From JAQIBY01 sp034658655 (lineage in GTDB: Bacteria; Bacteroidota; Bacteroidia; Bacteroidales; ML635J-15), in the NCBI GenBank assembly GCA_034658655.1, contig JAYEFQ010000023.1, forward strand, positions 39,523 to 103,522: a stretch of 64,000 bases of DNA. The letters are read 5' to 3'. The position numbers and the translations under genes are program-made. The notes under the pieces are model-generated. The model made no database searches and had not been told where the DNA came from. It worked only from the letters and a program-made list of their open reading frames with translations. Below, piece after piece: positions 1 to 9,130 of this stretch (its first letter is position 1; every line of letters starts with the position of its first letter).

Positions 1-608
1 GCTTTATCTGCATGTTCTGCAGGAATGTCAGAGACACTTGCTTTCCCATCTTTATAAGTGTACATTTTCATTTCAAGCACATCAATAATGCTGTCAAAAT
101 CAATGCCTGGGTTAACTGGGAACTGTACGCTTACTGCATTGCCGCCAAAGGTTTCTGTAACCATCTCAATGGTACGCTCGTAATTTGTTTTTTCATGATC
201 CAGATGATTTATTCCGATAATCATTGGTTTGTTAAACTGCTCCATTTGGCGTTTGTGGATTTCCGTTCCAACTTCAACACCATTTTGGGCGTTAATGATC
301 ATCGCTACCGCATCTGCAGGATGAAGACTGTTAATGACACTCCCGATAAAATCAGTCATGCCAGGATTATCAATAAAGTTAATTTTCTTATTTTTATGCT
401 CGGCGAATACAACGGATGAAAAAACAGAATTTTCATTCCCCTTTTCTATCGGCTTGTAATCTGACACCGTGTTTTTTGATGAAATGTCACCTTTTCTTGT
501 TAATGCACCACTTTCAAAAACCATGGCTTCTGCTAATGTGGTTTTTCCTGCGCCTGAATTTCCTAGCAGTGCCAGGTTTTTTATTTCACTCGTTTGATAG
601 GTTTTCAT
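1..608 (-). CDS. EF-G-like translational GTPase, 5' part only (runs off the window start)
   Basis: The minus-strand reading frame starts at the ATG at 608 and stays open to base 1, so the last two thirds of the protein lie outside the window. Visible G-domain motifs are a P-loop (GNSGAGKTTL, about residue 16), DNPGMTDF at the switch-II position and NHLD at the NKxD position. These place it with EF-G paralogues (FusA2-like), not with the canonical EF-G encoded at 1937. Switch II reads DNPGM where canonical EF-G has DTPGH, so the GTPase-activating His is replaced by Met. It is divergent from the ribosomal operon and has its own promoter. The exact role of this paralogue is not determined; tetracycline-resistance-type ribosome protection is less likely given the motif changes. 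Confidence 0.85.
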   Translation of the reverse strand, partial: MKTYQTSEIKNLALLGNSGAGKTTLAEAMVFESGALTRKGDISSKNTVSDYKPIEKGNENSVFSSVVFAEHKNKKINFIDNPGMTDFIGSVINSLHPADAVAMIINAQNGVEVGTEIHKRQMEQFNKPMIIGINHLDHEKTNYERTIEMVTETFGGNAVSVQFPVNPGIDFDSIIDVLEMKMYTYKDGKASVSDIPAEHADK

Positions 609-668
609 AATAATTTGAAAAATTTATTATTGTGAGTAATTCAAAATTTGCCTTTTTAAAATGGCTTA

Positions 669-699
669 CAAAAATAACAACTATTTAATTACTTGCAAA
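669..699 (-). promoter_or_regulatory. Bacteroidota-type promoter of the EF-G-like gene
   Basis: On the minus strand a -33 box TTTG (696-699) is followed after exactly 19 nt by TATTTTTG (669-676), a perfect TAnnTTTG -7 box. It lies about 60 bp upstream of the ATG at 608. Confidence 0.7.
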
Positions 700-993
700 T
701 TCTTACACAATATTATATATATAGGACTTTCTATTATTATATTTTGAATCACTGTTGTCCGAGAAATATTATCAATTTATAATTCATTATTTTAGCGGAC
801 TCTAGTGATATCGAATGAAGAATGCAGGTTAGCTCATACACTCAATGTAGTAAAATCTGAAAAAAATATTATTTAAAGTAAAAGAATTTAGTGATAACCC
901 TTTATAATTGGTGAAATATGAGACCTGCGTAAATTAAAATCATTCAAAATTAAACAAAAAATGCTCATACACAGAGTTTTTTTTAAAAGGGGC

Positions 994-1023
994 TTGTTAA
1001 TAACAAAAAAAGAAATACCTTTG
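994..1023 (+). promoter_or_regulatory. Promoter of the ribosomal operon
   Basis: TTG (994-996, in cTTGtt) and TACCTTTG (1016-1023) are spaced 19 nt apart and match the -33/-7 consensus of Bacteroidota primary sigma factors. The expected start site is about 40 bp before rpsL. Confidence 0.65.
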
Positions 1024-1068
1024 CAGTCCAATTTAGAAAAGTTGTTTTTTGTTTAATAAGGATAATAT

Positions 1069-1443
1069 ATGCCAACAATACAACAGTTAGTTCGTAAAGG
1101 AAGAAAACGTCAGGTGGAGAAAAGTAATTCTCCGGCGTTAAATTCATGCCCACAACGTCGTGGGGTATGTACAAGGGTTTATACTACAACTCCGAAGAAA
1201 CCAAACTCTGCAATGCGTAAAGTTGCAAGAGTCCGTTTAACCAATGGAAAAGAAGTGAATGCTTACATTCCAGGTGAAGGTCACAATCTCCAAGAGCACA
1301 GTATTGTGCTTATCAGAGGGGGGCGTGTGAAAGATTTACCGGGTGTACGTTATCACATCGTCCGTGGCGCACTTGATACCTCAGGTGTTGAGGGTCGGAC
1401 ACAGAGACGGTCTAAGTACGGAGCTAAAAAACCCAAAAAATAA
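1069..1443 (+). CDS. rpsL: 30S ribosomal protein S12
   Basis: This 124-residue protein has the usual S12 length and sits in the decoding centre of the 30S subunit. The two streptomycin-determining loops are present and wild type: TPKKPNS (Lys43/Lys44) and GRVKDLPGVRYH (Lys88). Asp89, the RimO methylthiolation site, is kept. It is the first gene of the long ribosomal operon, and rpsG follows after 8 nt. Confidence 0.98.
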   Translation: MPTIQQLVRKGRKRQVEKSNSPALNSCPQRRGVCTRVYTTTPKKPNSAMRKVARVRLTNGKEVNAYIPGEGHNLQEHSIVLIRGGRVKDLPGVRYHIVRGALDTSGVEGRTQRRSKYGAKKPKK

Positions 1444-1451
1444 TTTGAGGT

Positions 1452-1928
1452 ATGAGAAAGTTAAAAAACAAAATTAGAGTCCGTGAAGGAGATGCAGTTT
1501 TTAACGATGTACTTGTTACTAGGTTTGTAAATGATATGATGATGCATGGAAATAAATCCAGATCATTTAAAATCTTTTATGAAGCATTAGAGGTCGTTAA
1601 AGAAAAAATAAAAGACGATGAGTTGTCTCCCTTGGAAATCTGGAAAAAAGCTGTCCAGAATATCACGCCCGCTGTTGAGGTGAAAAGTCGCCGTATCGGT
1701 GGTGCTACATTTCAGGTTCCTATGGAAATGCGTGCTGATAGAAAAATCTCTGTTGGTAATAAATGGATTATTCAGGCCGCAAGAAAACGTGGTGGAAAAA
1801 ATATGGTTGAAAAACTTTCTGCTGAAATTATCGCTGCATATAAAGAAGAAGGTGCTGCGTTTAAAAAGAAAGAAGATACTCACCGTATGGCTGAATCAAA
1901 TAAAGCATTCTCTCACTTTAGATTTTAA
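1452..1928 (+). CDS. rpsG: 30S ribosomal protein S7
   Basis: This 158-residue protein nucleates assembly of the 30S head on the 3' domain of 16S rRNA. The N-terminal basic arm (MRKLKNKIRVR), the conserved GGATFQVP segment and the basic WIIQAARKR helix are visible. It lies between rpsL and fusA, the conserved str-operon order. Confidence 0.98.
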   Translation: MRKLKNKIRVREGDAVFNDVLVTRFVNDMMMHGNKSRSFKIFYEALEVVKEKIKDDELSPLEIWKKAVQNITPAVEVKSRRIGGATFQVPMEMRADRKISVGNKWIIQAARKRGGKNMVEKLSAEIIAAYKEEGAAFKKKEDTHRMAESNKAFSHFRF

Positions 1929-1936
1929 ATTTGAAT

Positions 1937-4036
1937 ATGTCCTTTGATTTAACCAGAAATATCGGAATTATGGCTCACATCGACGCCGGTAAGACTACAA
2001 CTACCGAGCGTATCCTGTATTTTACAGGAGTGAACTATAAAATCGGTGAGGTGCATGATGGGACTGCCACTATGGATTGGATGCAGCAAGAACAAGATAG
2101 GGGTATTACTATTACCTCTGCTGCTACAACAACCTATTGGAAAAAAAATTCAAAGGAATATCGTATTAACATTATAGACACTCCGGGACATGTCGATTTC
2201 ACCATGGAAGTAGAGCGTTCACTTAGAGTACTCGATGGTGCAATTGCTGTTTTCTGTGCGGTCGGTGGGGTAGAACCTCAATCCGAAACAGTATGGAGAC
2301 AAGCAAATCGATATAATGTCCCGAGAATCGCATTCGTTAACAAGATGGATCGCGTGGGTGCAGATTTCCTGAGAGTCGTTGATCAAATTAGAACTCGATT
2401 GAAAGCTAATCCCGTGCCACTGCAACTTCCTATAGGCGTTGAAGAAGATTTCGTGGGAGTGGTTGACTTGATTACTGAAAAAGCATATATATGGACTGAT
2501 GGAGATCAGGATTATGGAATGTATTTTGAAGTAACAGAGGTTCCGGAGTCAATGAAAGAGGAAGTGTATGAATTGCGCGAAAATCTTATCGAAATCGTTG
2601 CAGAGTCAGATGATAAATTGTTGGAAAGATTTTTTGAAGATAGAAGTGCAATTACAGTAGAAGAATTTAAAACAGTTACTAGGAAAGCAGTACTTGATGG
2701 AACAATTGTTCCTGTGCTTTGTGGTTCTGCTTTTAAAAATAAAGGGGTACAGCCTTTGTTAGATGCCGTTACTGATTATTTGCCAAGCCCGGCAGATGTT
2801 GAATCAATTTCCGGTATCGACCCGAAATCAGAAAACGAAATTTCAAGAAAACCGTCTGTAGAAGAACCATTTTCTGCCTTATGTTTTAAAATTGCCACAA
2901 ATCCGTTTGTCGGTAAATTAGCATATATTCGCGTTTATTCAGGACAATTAAATGCAAAACAACAGGTATATAATATGCGTACTGAAAAATCAGAACGCCT
3001 AAATCGCCTGTTTTTAATGCATGCAAATAAACAGAAAGCCTTGGAAACAGTTCAGGTTGGAGATATTGTCGCTGTCGTTGGATTTAAAAATATAAAAACG
3101 GGTGATACGCTCTGTGATAAATCCAAACCAATTGTTTTGGAATCAATGAATTTTCCTGAACCGGTTATCGGGCTTGCAATTGAACCACATTATCAGGCAG
3201 ATATCGACAAACTTGGACAAGCCTTGGCAAATCTTGCTGAAGAAGATCCAACCTTTACTGTTGAAGTGAATGAACAATCAGGTCAGACAATTATCAATGG
3301 AATGGGAGAATTGCATCTCGAAATCCTTATTGACCGCTTACGGATTGAGCATGGTGTGAAATTGAATCAGGGAAATCCACATGTGAATTATAAAGAAGCC
3401 GTTTACGGAAGCATTGTGCATCGTGAAATATTTGAAAAACAAACTGGTGGAAAAGGAAAATTTGCTGATATTGAAGTGGAAATTTCTGAAGTTAATGATG
3501 ATGATGTAACAGGTTTGGTTTTCGAAGATGCCACAAAAGGAGGTTCAATTCCAAAAGAATTTATACCGGCAATTGAAAAAGGTTTCCGATTAGGATTGTC
3601 TAACGGCCCAGTTGCAGGATATCCCTTAGAAAAAATTAAAGTACGCTTATTGGATGGATCTCATCACTCTGTAGATTCCGATAGCTTATCATTTGAAATA
3701 GCAGCAAAACAAGCATTACGTACAGCAACCCGTAAAATGGAAGCTCGTTTGCTTGAGCCTATGATGAAACTCGAGGTGGTAACCCCGGACGAATATCTTG
3801 GTGATGTAGTTGCAGATTTGAATAAACGACGTGCCGATATTCGTGGAATGGATGAAATCACGGGTGCTAGAATTGTCAAAGCAAATGTTCCGCTTTCAGA
3901 GCAATTCGGTTATGTCACTGTATTAAGAACATTATCTTCAGGGAGAGCAGTTTCAAGTATGGAATTTGGCCATTATGAACCTATGCTTCCTGAAATGCAA
4001 AAAAAAATATTAGAAAAAGGATTGTTGTCTTTTTAA
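1937..4036 (+). CDS. fusA: Elongation factor G
   Basis: Canonical EF-G of 699 residues that catalyses GTP-dependent translocation. Motifs in order are the P-loop AHIDAGKTTTTER near residue 14, DTPGHVDF with the catalytic His, NKMDR, and the C-terminal domains IV-V, including the YVTVLRTLSSGRA stretch. An in-frame TTG at 1931 could extend it by two codons, but the ATG at 1937 gives the usual MSFDLTRNIGIMAHID start, so that start is chosen. No tuf gene follows; rpsJ comes after 15 nt, as is common in this phylum. Confidence 0.97.
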   Translation: MSFDLTRNIGIMAHIDAGKTTTTERILYFTGVNYKIGEVHDGTATMDWMQQEQDRGITITSAATTTYWKKNSKEYRINIIDTPGHVDFTMEVERSLRVLDGAIAVFCAVGGVEPQSETVWRQANRYNVPRIAFVNKMDRVGADFLRVVDQIRTRLKANPVPLQLPIGVEEDFVGVVDLITEKAYIWTDGDQDYGMYFEVTEVPESMKEEVYELRENLIEIVAESDDKLLERFFEDRSAITVEEFKTVTRKAVLDGTIVPVLCGSAFKNKGVQPLLDAVTDYLPSPADVESISGIDPKSENEISRKPSVEEPFSALCFKIATNPFVGKLAYIRVYSGQLNAKQQVYNMRTEKSERLNRLFLMHANKQKALETVQVGDIVAVVGFKNIKTGDTLCDKSKPIVLESMNFPEPVIGLAIEPHYQADIDKLGQALANLAEEDPTFTVEVNEQSGQTIINGMGELHLEILIDRLRIEHGVKLNQGNPHVNYKEAVYGSIVHREIFEKQTGGKGKFADIEVEISEVNDDDVTGLVFEDATKGGSIPKEFIPAIEKGFRLGLSNGPVAGYPLEKIKVRLLDGSHHSVDSDSLSFEIAAKQALRTATRKMEARLLEPMMKLEVVTPDEYLGDVVADLNKRRADIRGMDEITGARIVKANVPLSEQFGYVTVLRTLSSGRAVSSMEFGHYEPMLPEMQKKILEKGLLSF

Positions 4037-4051
4037 TCGTTAAATATACTT

Positions 4052-4357
4052 ATGAGTCAGAAAATACGAATTAAACTCAGAAGTTACGATCACAACCTTC
4101 TGGACAAGTCTTCAGAAAAGATCGTAAAAACAGTAAAAACTACTGGTGCAGTAGTGAGTGGTCCTATTCCATTGCCTACGCATAAGCGCATTTTTACAGT
4201 AAACCGTTCCACTTTCGTGAACAAAAAAGCACGCGAGCAATTTGAGCTTAGATCTCATAAACGTTTACTAGATATTTACAGTACAACTGCAAATACAATT
4301 GATGCACTTATGAAACTGGAATTGCCCAGTGGTGTAGATGTTGAAATTAAAGTGTAA
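4052..4357 (+). CDS. rpsJ: 30S ribosomal protein S10
   Basis: This 101-residue S10 (also NusE, an antitermination partner) starts MSQKIRIKLRSYDH and contains GPIPLPTHK and RSHKRLLDIY, both diagnostic. It is the first gene of the classical S10 block, here fused to the str block without a visible terminator between them. Confidence 0.98.
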   Translation: MSQKIRIKLRSYDHNLLDKSSEKIVKTVKTTGAVVSGPIPLPTHKRIFTVNRSTFVNKKAREQFELRSHKRLLDIYSTTANTIDALMKLELPSGVDVEIKV

Positions 4358-4375
4358 TTTTTAATACAAGAAAAA

Positions 4376-4993
4376 ATGCAAGGAATTATTGGAAAAAAAG
4401 TCGGAATGACTTCCGTATTCAGTGCCGAGGGGAAAAACATCCCATGCACTGTGATTGAAGCAGGTCCTTGTGTTGTTACACAGGTAAAAACCGTCAAATC
4501 TGACGGTTATGAAGCTGTCCAGCTCTCTTTTGATGAGAAAAAGGAAAAAAGAACATCAAAAGCAATGCTGGAACACTTCAAAAAAGCCGGTACAACACCA
4601 AAACGCAAAGTAGTGGAATTTCGCGACTTTGGTAAGGACGTAAAAGTAGGAGATAGCATTAGCGTTGATATCTTTATTGATGGAGAATGGTGCGATGTCT
4701 CAGGAACATCTAAAGGAAAAGGATTTCAGGGAGTTGTAAAACGCTACAATTTTGCTGGTGTTAATGATGCAACACACGGGCAGCATAACAGATTGCGCGC
4801 ACCTGGATCACTTGGAGCATCTTCTGACCCTTCCCGAGTATTTAAAGGGATGAGAATGGGGGGACGTACCGGTGGCGATCGTGTGAAAATGATTAGCCTT
4901 AAAGTCCTGAAGAAAATTCCAGAGAGTAATTTATTGTTAGTGAAAGGTTCTGTACCTGGTGCTAAAGGTTCATATTTAATAATTGAAAAGTAA
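4376..4993 (+). CDS. rplC: 50S ribosomal protein L3
   Basis: This 205-residue protein binds near the peptidyl-transferase centre. It starts MQGIIGKKVGMT and has the extended loop with PGSLGASSDPSRVFKG followed by MRMGGRTGG. Its TAA shares one base with the ATG of rplD, which suggests translational coupling. Confidence 0.98.
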   Translation: MQGIIGKKVGMTSVFSAEGKNIPCTVIEAGPCVVTQVKTVKSDGYEAVQLSFDEKKEKRTSKAMLEHFKKAGTTPKRKVVEFRDFGKDVKVGDSISVDIFIDGEWCDVSGTSKGKGFQGVVKRYNFAGVNDATHGQHNRLRAPGSLGASSDPSRVFKGMRMGGRTGGDRVKMISLKVLKKIPESNLLLVKGSVPGAKGSYLIIEK

Positions 4994-5619
4994 TGAAGCT
5001 GAAAGTATATAACAACAAAGGTAAGGAAACCGGAAATAGTCTTGAAATTAATGATGCTGTTTTCGCAGTTGAACCGAATGACCATGCAATTTATTTAGAT
5101 TGTAAAGCGCATCTGGCCAATCGCAGACAAGGAACTCATAAAGCGAAAGAAAGAGGCGAAATTAAGGGTAGTACAAAAAAAATCAAAAGACAAAAAGGTA
5201 CTGGTACCGCTCGCTTTGGTGATATTAAAAATCCACTCTTTAGAGGGGGCGGACGCGTTTTTGGACCTAGACCGAGGAATTACTCACAAAAAGTAAATAA
5301 AAAGGTCAAACAAATCGCAAGAAAATCTGCGCTCTATTATAAGATGAAAGATGAAAATATTATCATCGTGGATAAGCTTGATTTAAACGAGGTTAAGACG
5401 AAGCAAATCGTTGAAATTCAGAAAAATTTTAAAATTTCTGATAAAAAATTGCTAATCGTTGTGAATGAACAAAATAATAATGTATATTTGTCATCTCGAA
5501 ATTTGTCAGGGGTAGATGTGGTAAACGTTTCATCTTTAAGTACTTATAAGATTCTTGACGCATCAATTTTGATGTTTGAAGAGAATTCAATTGAGGTTTT
5601 AAATAAAATACTGGCATAA
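4993..5619 (+). CDS. rplD: 50S ribosomal protein L4
   Basis: This 208-residue protein has the exit-tunnel loop in the region KGTGTARFGDIKNPLFRGGG (about residues 70-90). The start overlaps the rplC stop by one base. In enterobacteria L4 autoregulates the S10 operon; no equivalent leader structure was recognised here. Confidence 0.97.
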   Translation: MKLKVYNNKGKETGNSLEINDAVFAVEPNDHAIYLDCKAHLANRRQGTHKAKERGEIKGSTKKIKRQKGTGTARFGDIKNPLFRGGGRVFGPRPRNYSQKVNKKVKQIARKSALYYKMKDENIIIVDKLDLNEVKTKQIVEIQKNFKISDKKLLIVVNEQNNNVYLSSRNLSGVDVVNVSSLSTYKILDASILMFEENSIEVLNKILA

Positions 5620-5631
5620 AATTTTGGCGAA

Positions 5632-5922
5632 ATGGAGATATTATTAAAACCAATCGTGACAGAAAAGATGACGGAACAGACTGAAAAACTGAACCGTTAT
5701 GGCTTTGTTGTTGATGTACACGCAACGAAGGAACAGATAAAATTTGCAATCGAAGATTTGTATGATGTGGATGTTGCTTCTGTTAATACTATGCGCTACG
5801 AAGGCAAAAATAAATCACGATATACGAAAACGGGTGTTCTTAACGGTCGTACAAATGCTTATAAAAAAGCAATTGTTACACTGGGTGGTGAGGACACAAT
5901 AGATTTTTACAGCAATATTTAA
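5632..5922 (+). CDS. rplW: 50S ribosomal protein L23
   Basis: This 96-residue L23 begins MEILLKPIVTEKMTEQTEK, the classic PIVTEK signature, and lines the tunnel exit where trigger factor and SRP dock. It is 12 nt after rplD and 9 nt before rplB. Confidence 0.97.
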   Translation: MEILLKPIVTEKMTEQTEKLNRYGFVVDVHATKEQIKFAIEDLYDVDVASVNTMRYEGKNKSRYTKTGVLNGRTNAYKKAIVTLGGEDTIDFYSNI

Positions 5923-5931
5923 TTAAAAGAT

Positions 5932-6759
5932 ATGGCAGTTAGAAAATATAAACCCACAACACCGGGACAAAGAAATAAGTTAATTAGTGATTTTGCAGAG
6001 ATTACAACAAATAAACCTGAAAAATCATTAATTGACCCTATTAAACGATCAGGAGGTCGTAATAATCAGGGGCGTATGACTATGCGCTATATTGGTGGTG
6101 GACATAAACGTCGGTATCGTCGAATTGATTTTAAACGCAATAAAGACGGTATGGTCGCTAAAGTTCTCACCATTGAATATGATCCAAATCGATCAGCGCG
6201 TATCGCTTTAGTGCAATATGCTGATGAAGAAAAAAGATATATTATAGCGCCTAACGGATTACAAGTTGGACAAGAAGTTATGAGTGGAAAAGGTGTCACT
6301 CCAGAAGTCGGAAACTCACTTTTCCTTCGCGAAATCCCACTTGGAACCGTAATCCATAATATTGAGTTGCATCCTGAACAAGGAGCTATGTTGGCTCGGA
6401 GTGCTGGAACTTATGCTCAGTTAACTTCCCGTGAAGGACGTTTTGCTGTTGTGAAATTACCTTCAGGTGAAATCCGCAGATTACTTGTTACCTGCCGAGC
6501 TACCATTGGTAGTGTATCTAATGCTGACCACGCTTTAGAAGATTCAGGTAAAGCCGGACGTACACGTTGGCAAGGGCGCAGACCTAGAGTTCGTGGGGTT
6601 GTGATGAATCCTGTTGACCATCCAATGGGTGGTGGTGAAGGAAAATCATCAGGTGGACATCCACGTTCAAGAAATGGCTTATTGGCGAAAGGTTATAAAA
6701 CCCGAAAACCAAATAAAGCTTCAAGTAGATATATTATTGAAAGACGTAAAAGAAAATAA
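5932..6759 (+). CDS. rplB: 50S ribosomal protein L2
   Basis: This 275-residue protein is required for subunit association and peptidyl transfer. The C-terminal GVVMNPVDHPMGGGEG motif with the conserved His is intact, and the Lys/Arg-rich RNA-binding C terminus (IIERRKRK) is present. Confidence 0.98.
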   Translation: MAVRKYKPTTPGQRNKLISDFAEITTNKPEKSLIDPIKRSGGRNNQGRMTMRYIGGGHKRRYRRIDFKRNKDGMVAKVLTIEYDPNRSARIALVQYADEEKRYIIAPNGLQVGQEVMSGKGVTPEVGNSLFLREIPLGTVIHNIELHPEQGAMLARSAGTYAQLTSREGRFAVVKLPSGEIRRLLVTCRATIGSVSNADHALEDSGKAGRTRWQGRRPRVRGVVMNPVDHPMGGGEGKSSGGHPRSRNGLLAKGYKTRKPNKASSRYIIERRKRK

Positions 6760-6766
6760 TTAAGGT

Positions 6767-7030
6767 ATGAGCAGATCACTGAAAAAAGGACCGTTTATTG
6801 ATCCTAGTTTGGAGAAAAAAGTGCTGAAAATGCAGGAAAACAAAAAGAAGACCGTTGTCAAAACTTGGGCGCGTGCTTCAATTATTTCTCCTGATTTTGT
6901 CGGGTTAACAATTGCTGTTCATAATGGTAATAAGTTTATCCCTGTTTACCTAACCGAAAATATGGTAGGACATAAACTTGGAGAATTTGCTCCGACTCGT
7001 ACTTTCCGGGGTCATGCCGGTAGAAAATAG
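6767..7030 (+). CDS. rpsS: 30S ribosomal protein S19
   Basis: This 87-residue protein begins MSRSLKKGPFID, a near-invariant S19 start, and ends in the LGEFAPTRTFRGHAG signature. It is 7 nt after rplB and 16 nt before rplV in the standard order. Confidence 0.98.
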   Translation: MSRSLKKGPFIDPSLEKKVLKMQENKKKTVVKTWARASIISPDFVGLTIAVHNGNKFIPVYLTENMVGHKLGEFAPTRTFRGHAGRK

Positions 7031-7046
7031 TTAAACTGAAATTGTT

Positions 7047-7487
7047 ATGAGTGCACGCAAAAGAAAATCAGCCGAACTTAGAAAAGAGGCTAAAAAAAAT
7101 ATCAGCTATGCAGTTCTTAAAAACTGCCCCACATCGCCTAGAAAAATGCGATTGTTAGCTGACCTGATTCGCGGAAATGATGCTAATCAGGCCTTGGACA
7201 TTCTTAAGTTTTCAACCAAAGAAGCTTCAGTGCGAATGGAAAAACTCTTAATGTCCGCAATTGCTAACTGGCAAGCTAAAAACGAAGGGGTTCGTCTTGA
7301 AGATGCTAACCTGTTTGTGAAAGAAGTATTTGTGGATTCTGCAAGAATGCTTAAAAGAATCCAGCCAGCTCCACAAGGACGCGCTTATCGTATTAGAAAA
7401 CGTTCAAATCACGTGACAATTACGGTAGAAAGTGCTAACCTGATGGAGGCAAATAATGTTGAAGTTCAAGAAGTTTCAGAAAATTAA
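7047..7487 (+). CDS. rplV: 50S ribosomal protein L22
   Basis: This 146-residue protein is longer than the roughly 110 residues of E. coli L22. It has a basic N-terminal extension (MSARKRKSAELRKEAKK) and an acidic C-terminal tail. The core is recognisable from SPRKMRLLADLIRG and from the tunnel loop RIQPAPQGRAYRIRKR. Such extensions are usual in Bacteroidota. Confidence 0.96.
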   Translation: MSARKRKSAELRKEAKKNISYAVLKNCPTSPRKMRLLADLIRGNDANQALDILKFSTKEASVRMEKLLMSAIANWQAKNEGVRLEDANLFVKEVFVDSARMLKRIQPAPQGRAYRIRKRSNHVTITVESANLMEANNVEVQEVSEN

Positions 7488-7498
7488 AGCGATATTCA

Positions 7499-8212
7499 AT
7501 GGGACAGAAGGTTAATCCAATAAGTAACAGACTAGGAATCATCAGAGGATGGGATTCAAATTGGTATGGTGGAAATGATTACGGCGAGAAATTGGTCGAA
7601 GATTATAAAATCCGTCGGTATTTGAATGTGCGCCTCGCGAAAGCTAGTGTTGCCAGAATTATTATCGAGCGTTCAGTTAAGATGATCACCATAACAATTC
7701 ATACTGCAAGACCCGGTATTATTATCGGTCGTGGTGGACAAGAAGTAGATCAGCTTAGGGAAGAGCTTAAAAAAATCACTAAAAAAGAAGTGCAAATTAA
7801 TATCTTCGAGATTAAACGCCCTGAGTTGGATGCTGCACTTGTAGCTAGTAACGTGGCTCGACAAATCGAAGGCAAAATTGCGTATCGTCGTGCTGTGAAA
7901 ATGGCTATTGCTGCTACTATGAGAATGGGAGCAGAAGGAATCAAAATTTTGGTTTCCGGTCGTTTGAATGGCGCTGAAATGGCTAGATCTGAAATGTATA
8001 AACAGGGAAGAATCCCATTGCATACTTTCCGTGCAGATATTGATTATGCTCTTGCTGAAGCCTTGACTAAAACTGGTATAATGGGAGTCAAAACATGGAT
8101 TTGTCGCGGTGAAATCTATGGAAAAAGAGATTTGTCTGCAAATGTTGGCATGTCTAAAAAACCTGGGAATGCCGGTGGCAAGAAAAAGTTCACACGTAAG
8201 AGAAGAAAATAA
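7499..8212 (+). CDS. rpsC: 30S ribosomal protein S3
   Basis: This 237-residue protein lines the mRNA entry channel. It starts MGQKVNPISNRLGIIRGWDS and carries the KH-domain motif IIIGRGGQEV near residue 75. The C terminus is Lys/Arg-rich (GGKKKFTRKRRK). Confidence 0.98.
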   Translation: MGQKVNPISNRLGIIRGWDSNWYGGNDYGEKLVEDYKIRRYLNVRLAKASVARIIIERSVKMITITIHTARPGIIIGRGGQEVDQLREELKKITKKEVQINIFEIKRPELDAALVASNVARQIEGKIAYRRAVKMAIAATMRMGAEGIKILVSGRLNGAEMARSEMYKQGRIPLHTFRADIDYALAEALTKTGIMGVKTWICRGEIYGKRDLSANVGMSKKPGNAGGKKKFTRKRRK

Positions 8213-8230
8213 CGAAAAAGGAGTTTAAAA

Positions 8231-8656
8231 ATGTTACAACCTAAAAAAACAAAATACAGACGGCAGCAAAAGGGCAAAATGAAAGGTAATGCCCAGCGTG
8301 GAAATCAACTCGCTTTTGGTTCATTTGCTATTAAATCGTTAGAAACAACTTGGTTGACAGGTCGTCAACTTGAAGCTGCAAGGGTAGCGATTACTCGTCA
8401 AATGCAACGACAAGGGAAACTTTGGATTCGTGTTTTTCCTGATAAACCCATTACTAAAAAACCTGCAGAGGTGCGTATGGGTAAAGGAAAAGGTGATCCT
8501 GAAAGCTTTGTTGCACGTGTAACTCCAGGAAGAATTATTTTTGAAATCGATGGAGTGAGCTTCGACCATGCAAAAGAAGCAATGAGACTGGGGTCTCAAA
8601 AATTACCTGTGAAGACGAAATTTACTGTTCGTCACGATTATGATTATAATATTTAA
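8231..8656 (+). CDS. rplP: 50S ribosomal protein L16
   Basis: This 141-residue protein sits near the A-site tRNA elbow. It begins MLQPKKTKYRRQQKG and contains the WIRVFPDKPITKKPAEVRMG signature. It is one of the few genes here with a purine-rich stretch (aaaaaggag) about 5 nt before the ATG. Confidence 0.97.
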   Translation: MLQPKKTKYRRQQKGKMKGNAQRGNQLAFGSFAIKSLETTWLTGRQLEAARVAITRQMQRQGKLWIRVFPDKPITKKPAEVRMGKGKGDPESFVARVTPGRIIFEIDGVSFDHAKEAMRLGSQKLPVKTKFTVRHDYDYNI

Positions 8657-8667
8657 TTTGGGGAGCA

Positions 8668-8865
8668 ATGAAAAATTCAGAAATTCAACAAATGACAGAT
8701 AAGGAAGTCCAAGAGAGGATTGGTGAAGAAAAACTCATGCTGAGAAAATTAAAAATGAGTCATGCTGTATCTCCTTTGGAAAATCCAAATAAAATTCCTG
8801 AAATCAGACGAAATGTTGCTCGTCTAATGACTGAGTGGAATAAACGTCAAAGCAGTGCTAAATAA
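8668..8865 (+). CDS. rpmC: 50S ribosomal protein L29
   Basis: Small 65-residue L29 located at the tunnel exit. The helical hairpin is recognisable from LMLRKLKMSHAVSPLENPNKI and the C-terminal RRNVARLMTEWNKR. It sits between rplP and rpsQ as expected. Confidence 0.95.
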   Translation: MKNSEIQQMTDKEVQERIGEEKLMLRKLKMSHAVSPLENPNKIPEIRRNVARLMTEWNKRQSSAK

Positions 8866-8873
8866 GTCGGAAT

Positions 8874-9128
8874 ATGGAACGAAAATTAAGAAAAGAGCGT
8901 ATCGGTGTTGTTGTTAGCAACAAAATGGATAAATCCATCACTGTGGATGTGAAACGGAAAATGAAACATCCGAAATACGGAAAGTTTGTAAATAAATCAA
9001 AACGTTTAGTAGCTCATGACGAGCAAAATACTTGTGATATCGGTGATACTGTTAAAATTATGGAAAGTCGCCCATTGAGTAAGAACAAAACGTGGAGATT
9101 AGTGGAAATCGTTGAAAAAGTTAAGTAA
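8874..9128 (+). CDS. rpsQ: 30S ribosomal protein S17
   Basis: This 84-residue protein has the OB-fold signatures GVVVSNKMDKSITV and KHPKYGKFV and binds 16S rRNA early in assembly. The gene is 8 nt after rpmC and 2 nt before rplN. Confidence 0.96.
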   Translation: MERKLRKERIGVVVSNKMDKSITVDVKRKMKHPKYGKFVNKSKRLVAHDEQNTCDIGDTVKIMESRPLSKNKTWRLVEIVEKVK

Positions 9129-9130
9129 CC

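Larger units (their letters stand above)
609..1068. other. 460-bp intergenic region with divergent promoters
   Basis: No gene is supported here. The AT-rich spacer separates the EF-G-like gene from rpsL and holds one recognisable promoter for each direction (listed separately). The middle part (about 700-960) shows no clear hairpin, RNA or ORF. Confidence 0.7.

Noticed and set aside
12..610. Two plus-strand ORFs of 135 and 64 codons
   Set aside because: They are antisense to the EF-G-like gene, whose GTPase motifs are clear; the plus-strand translations show no protein-like motifs.
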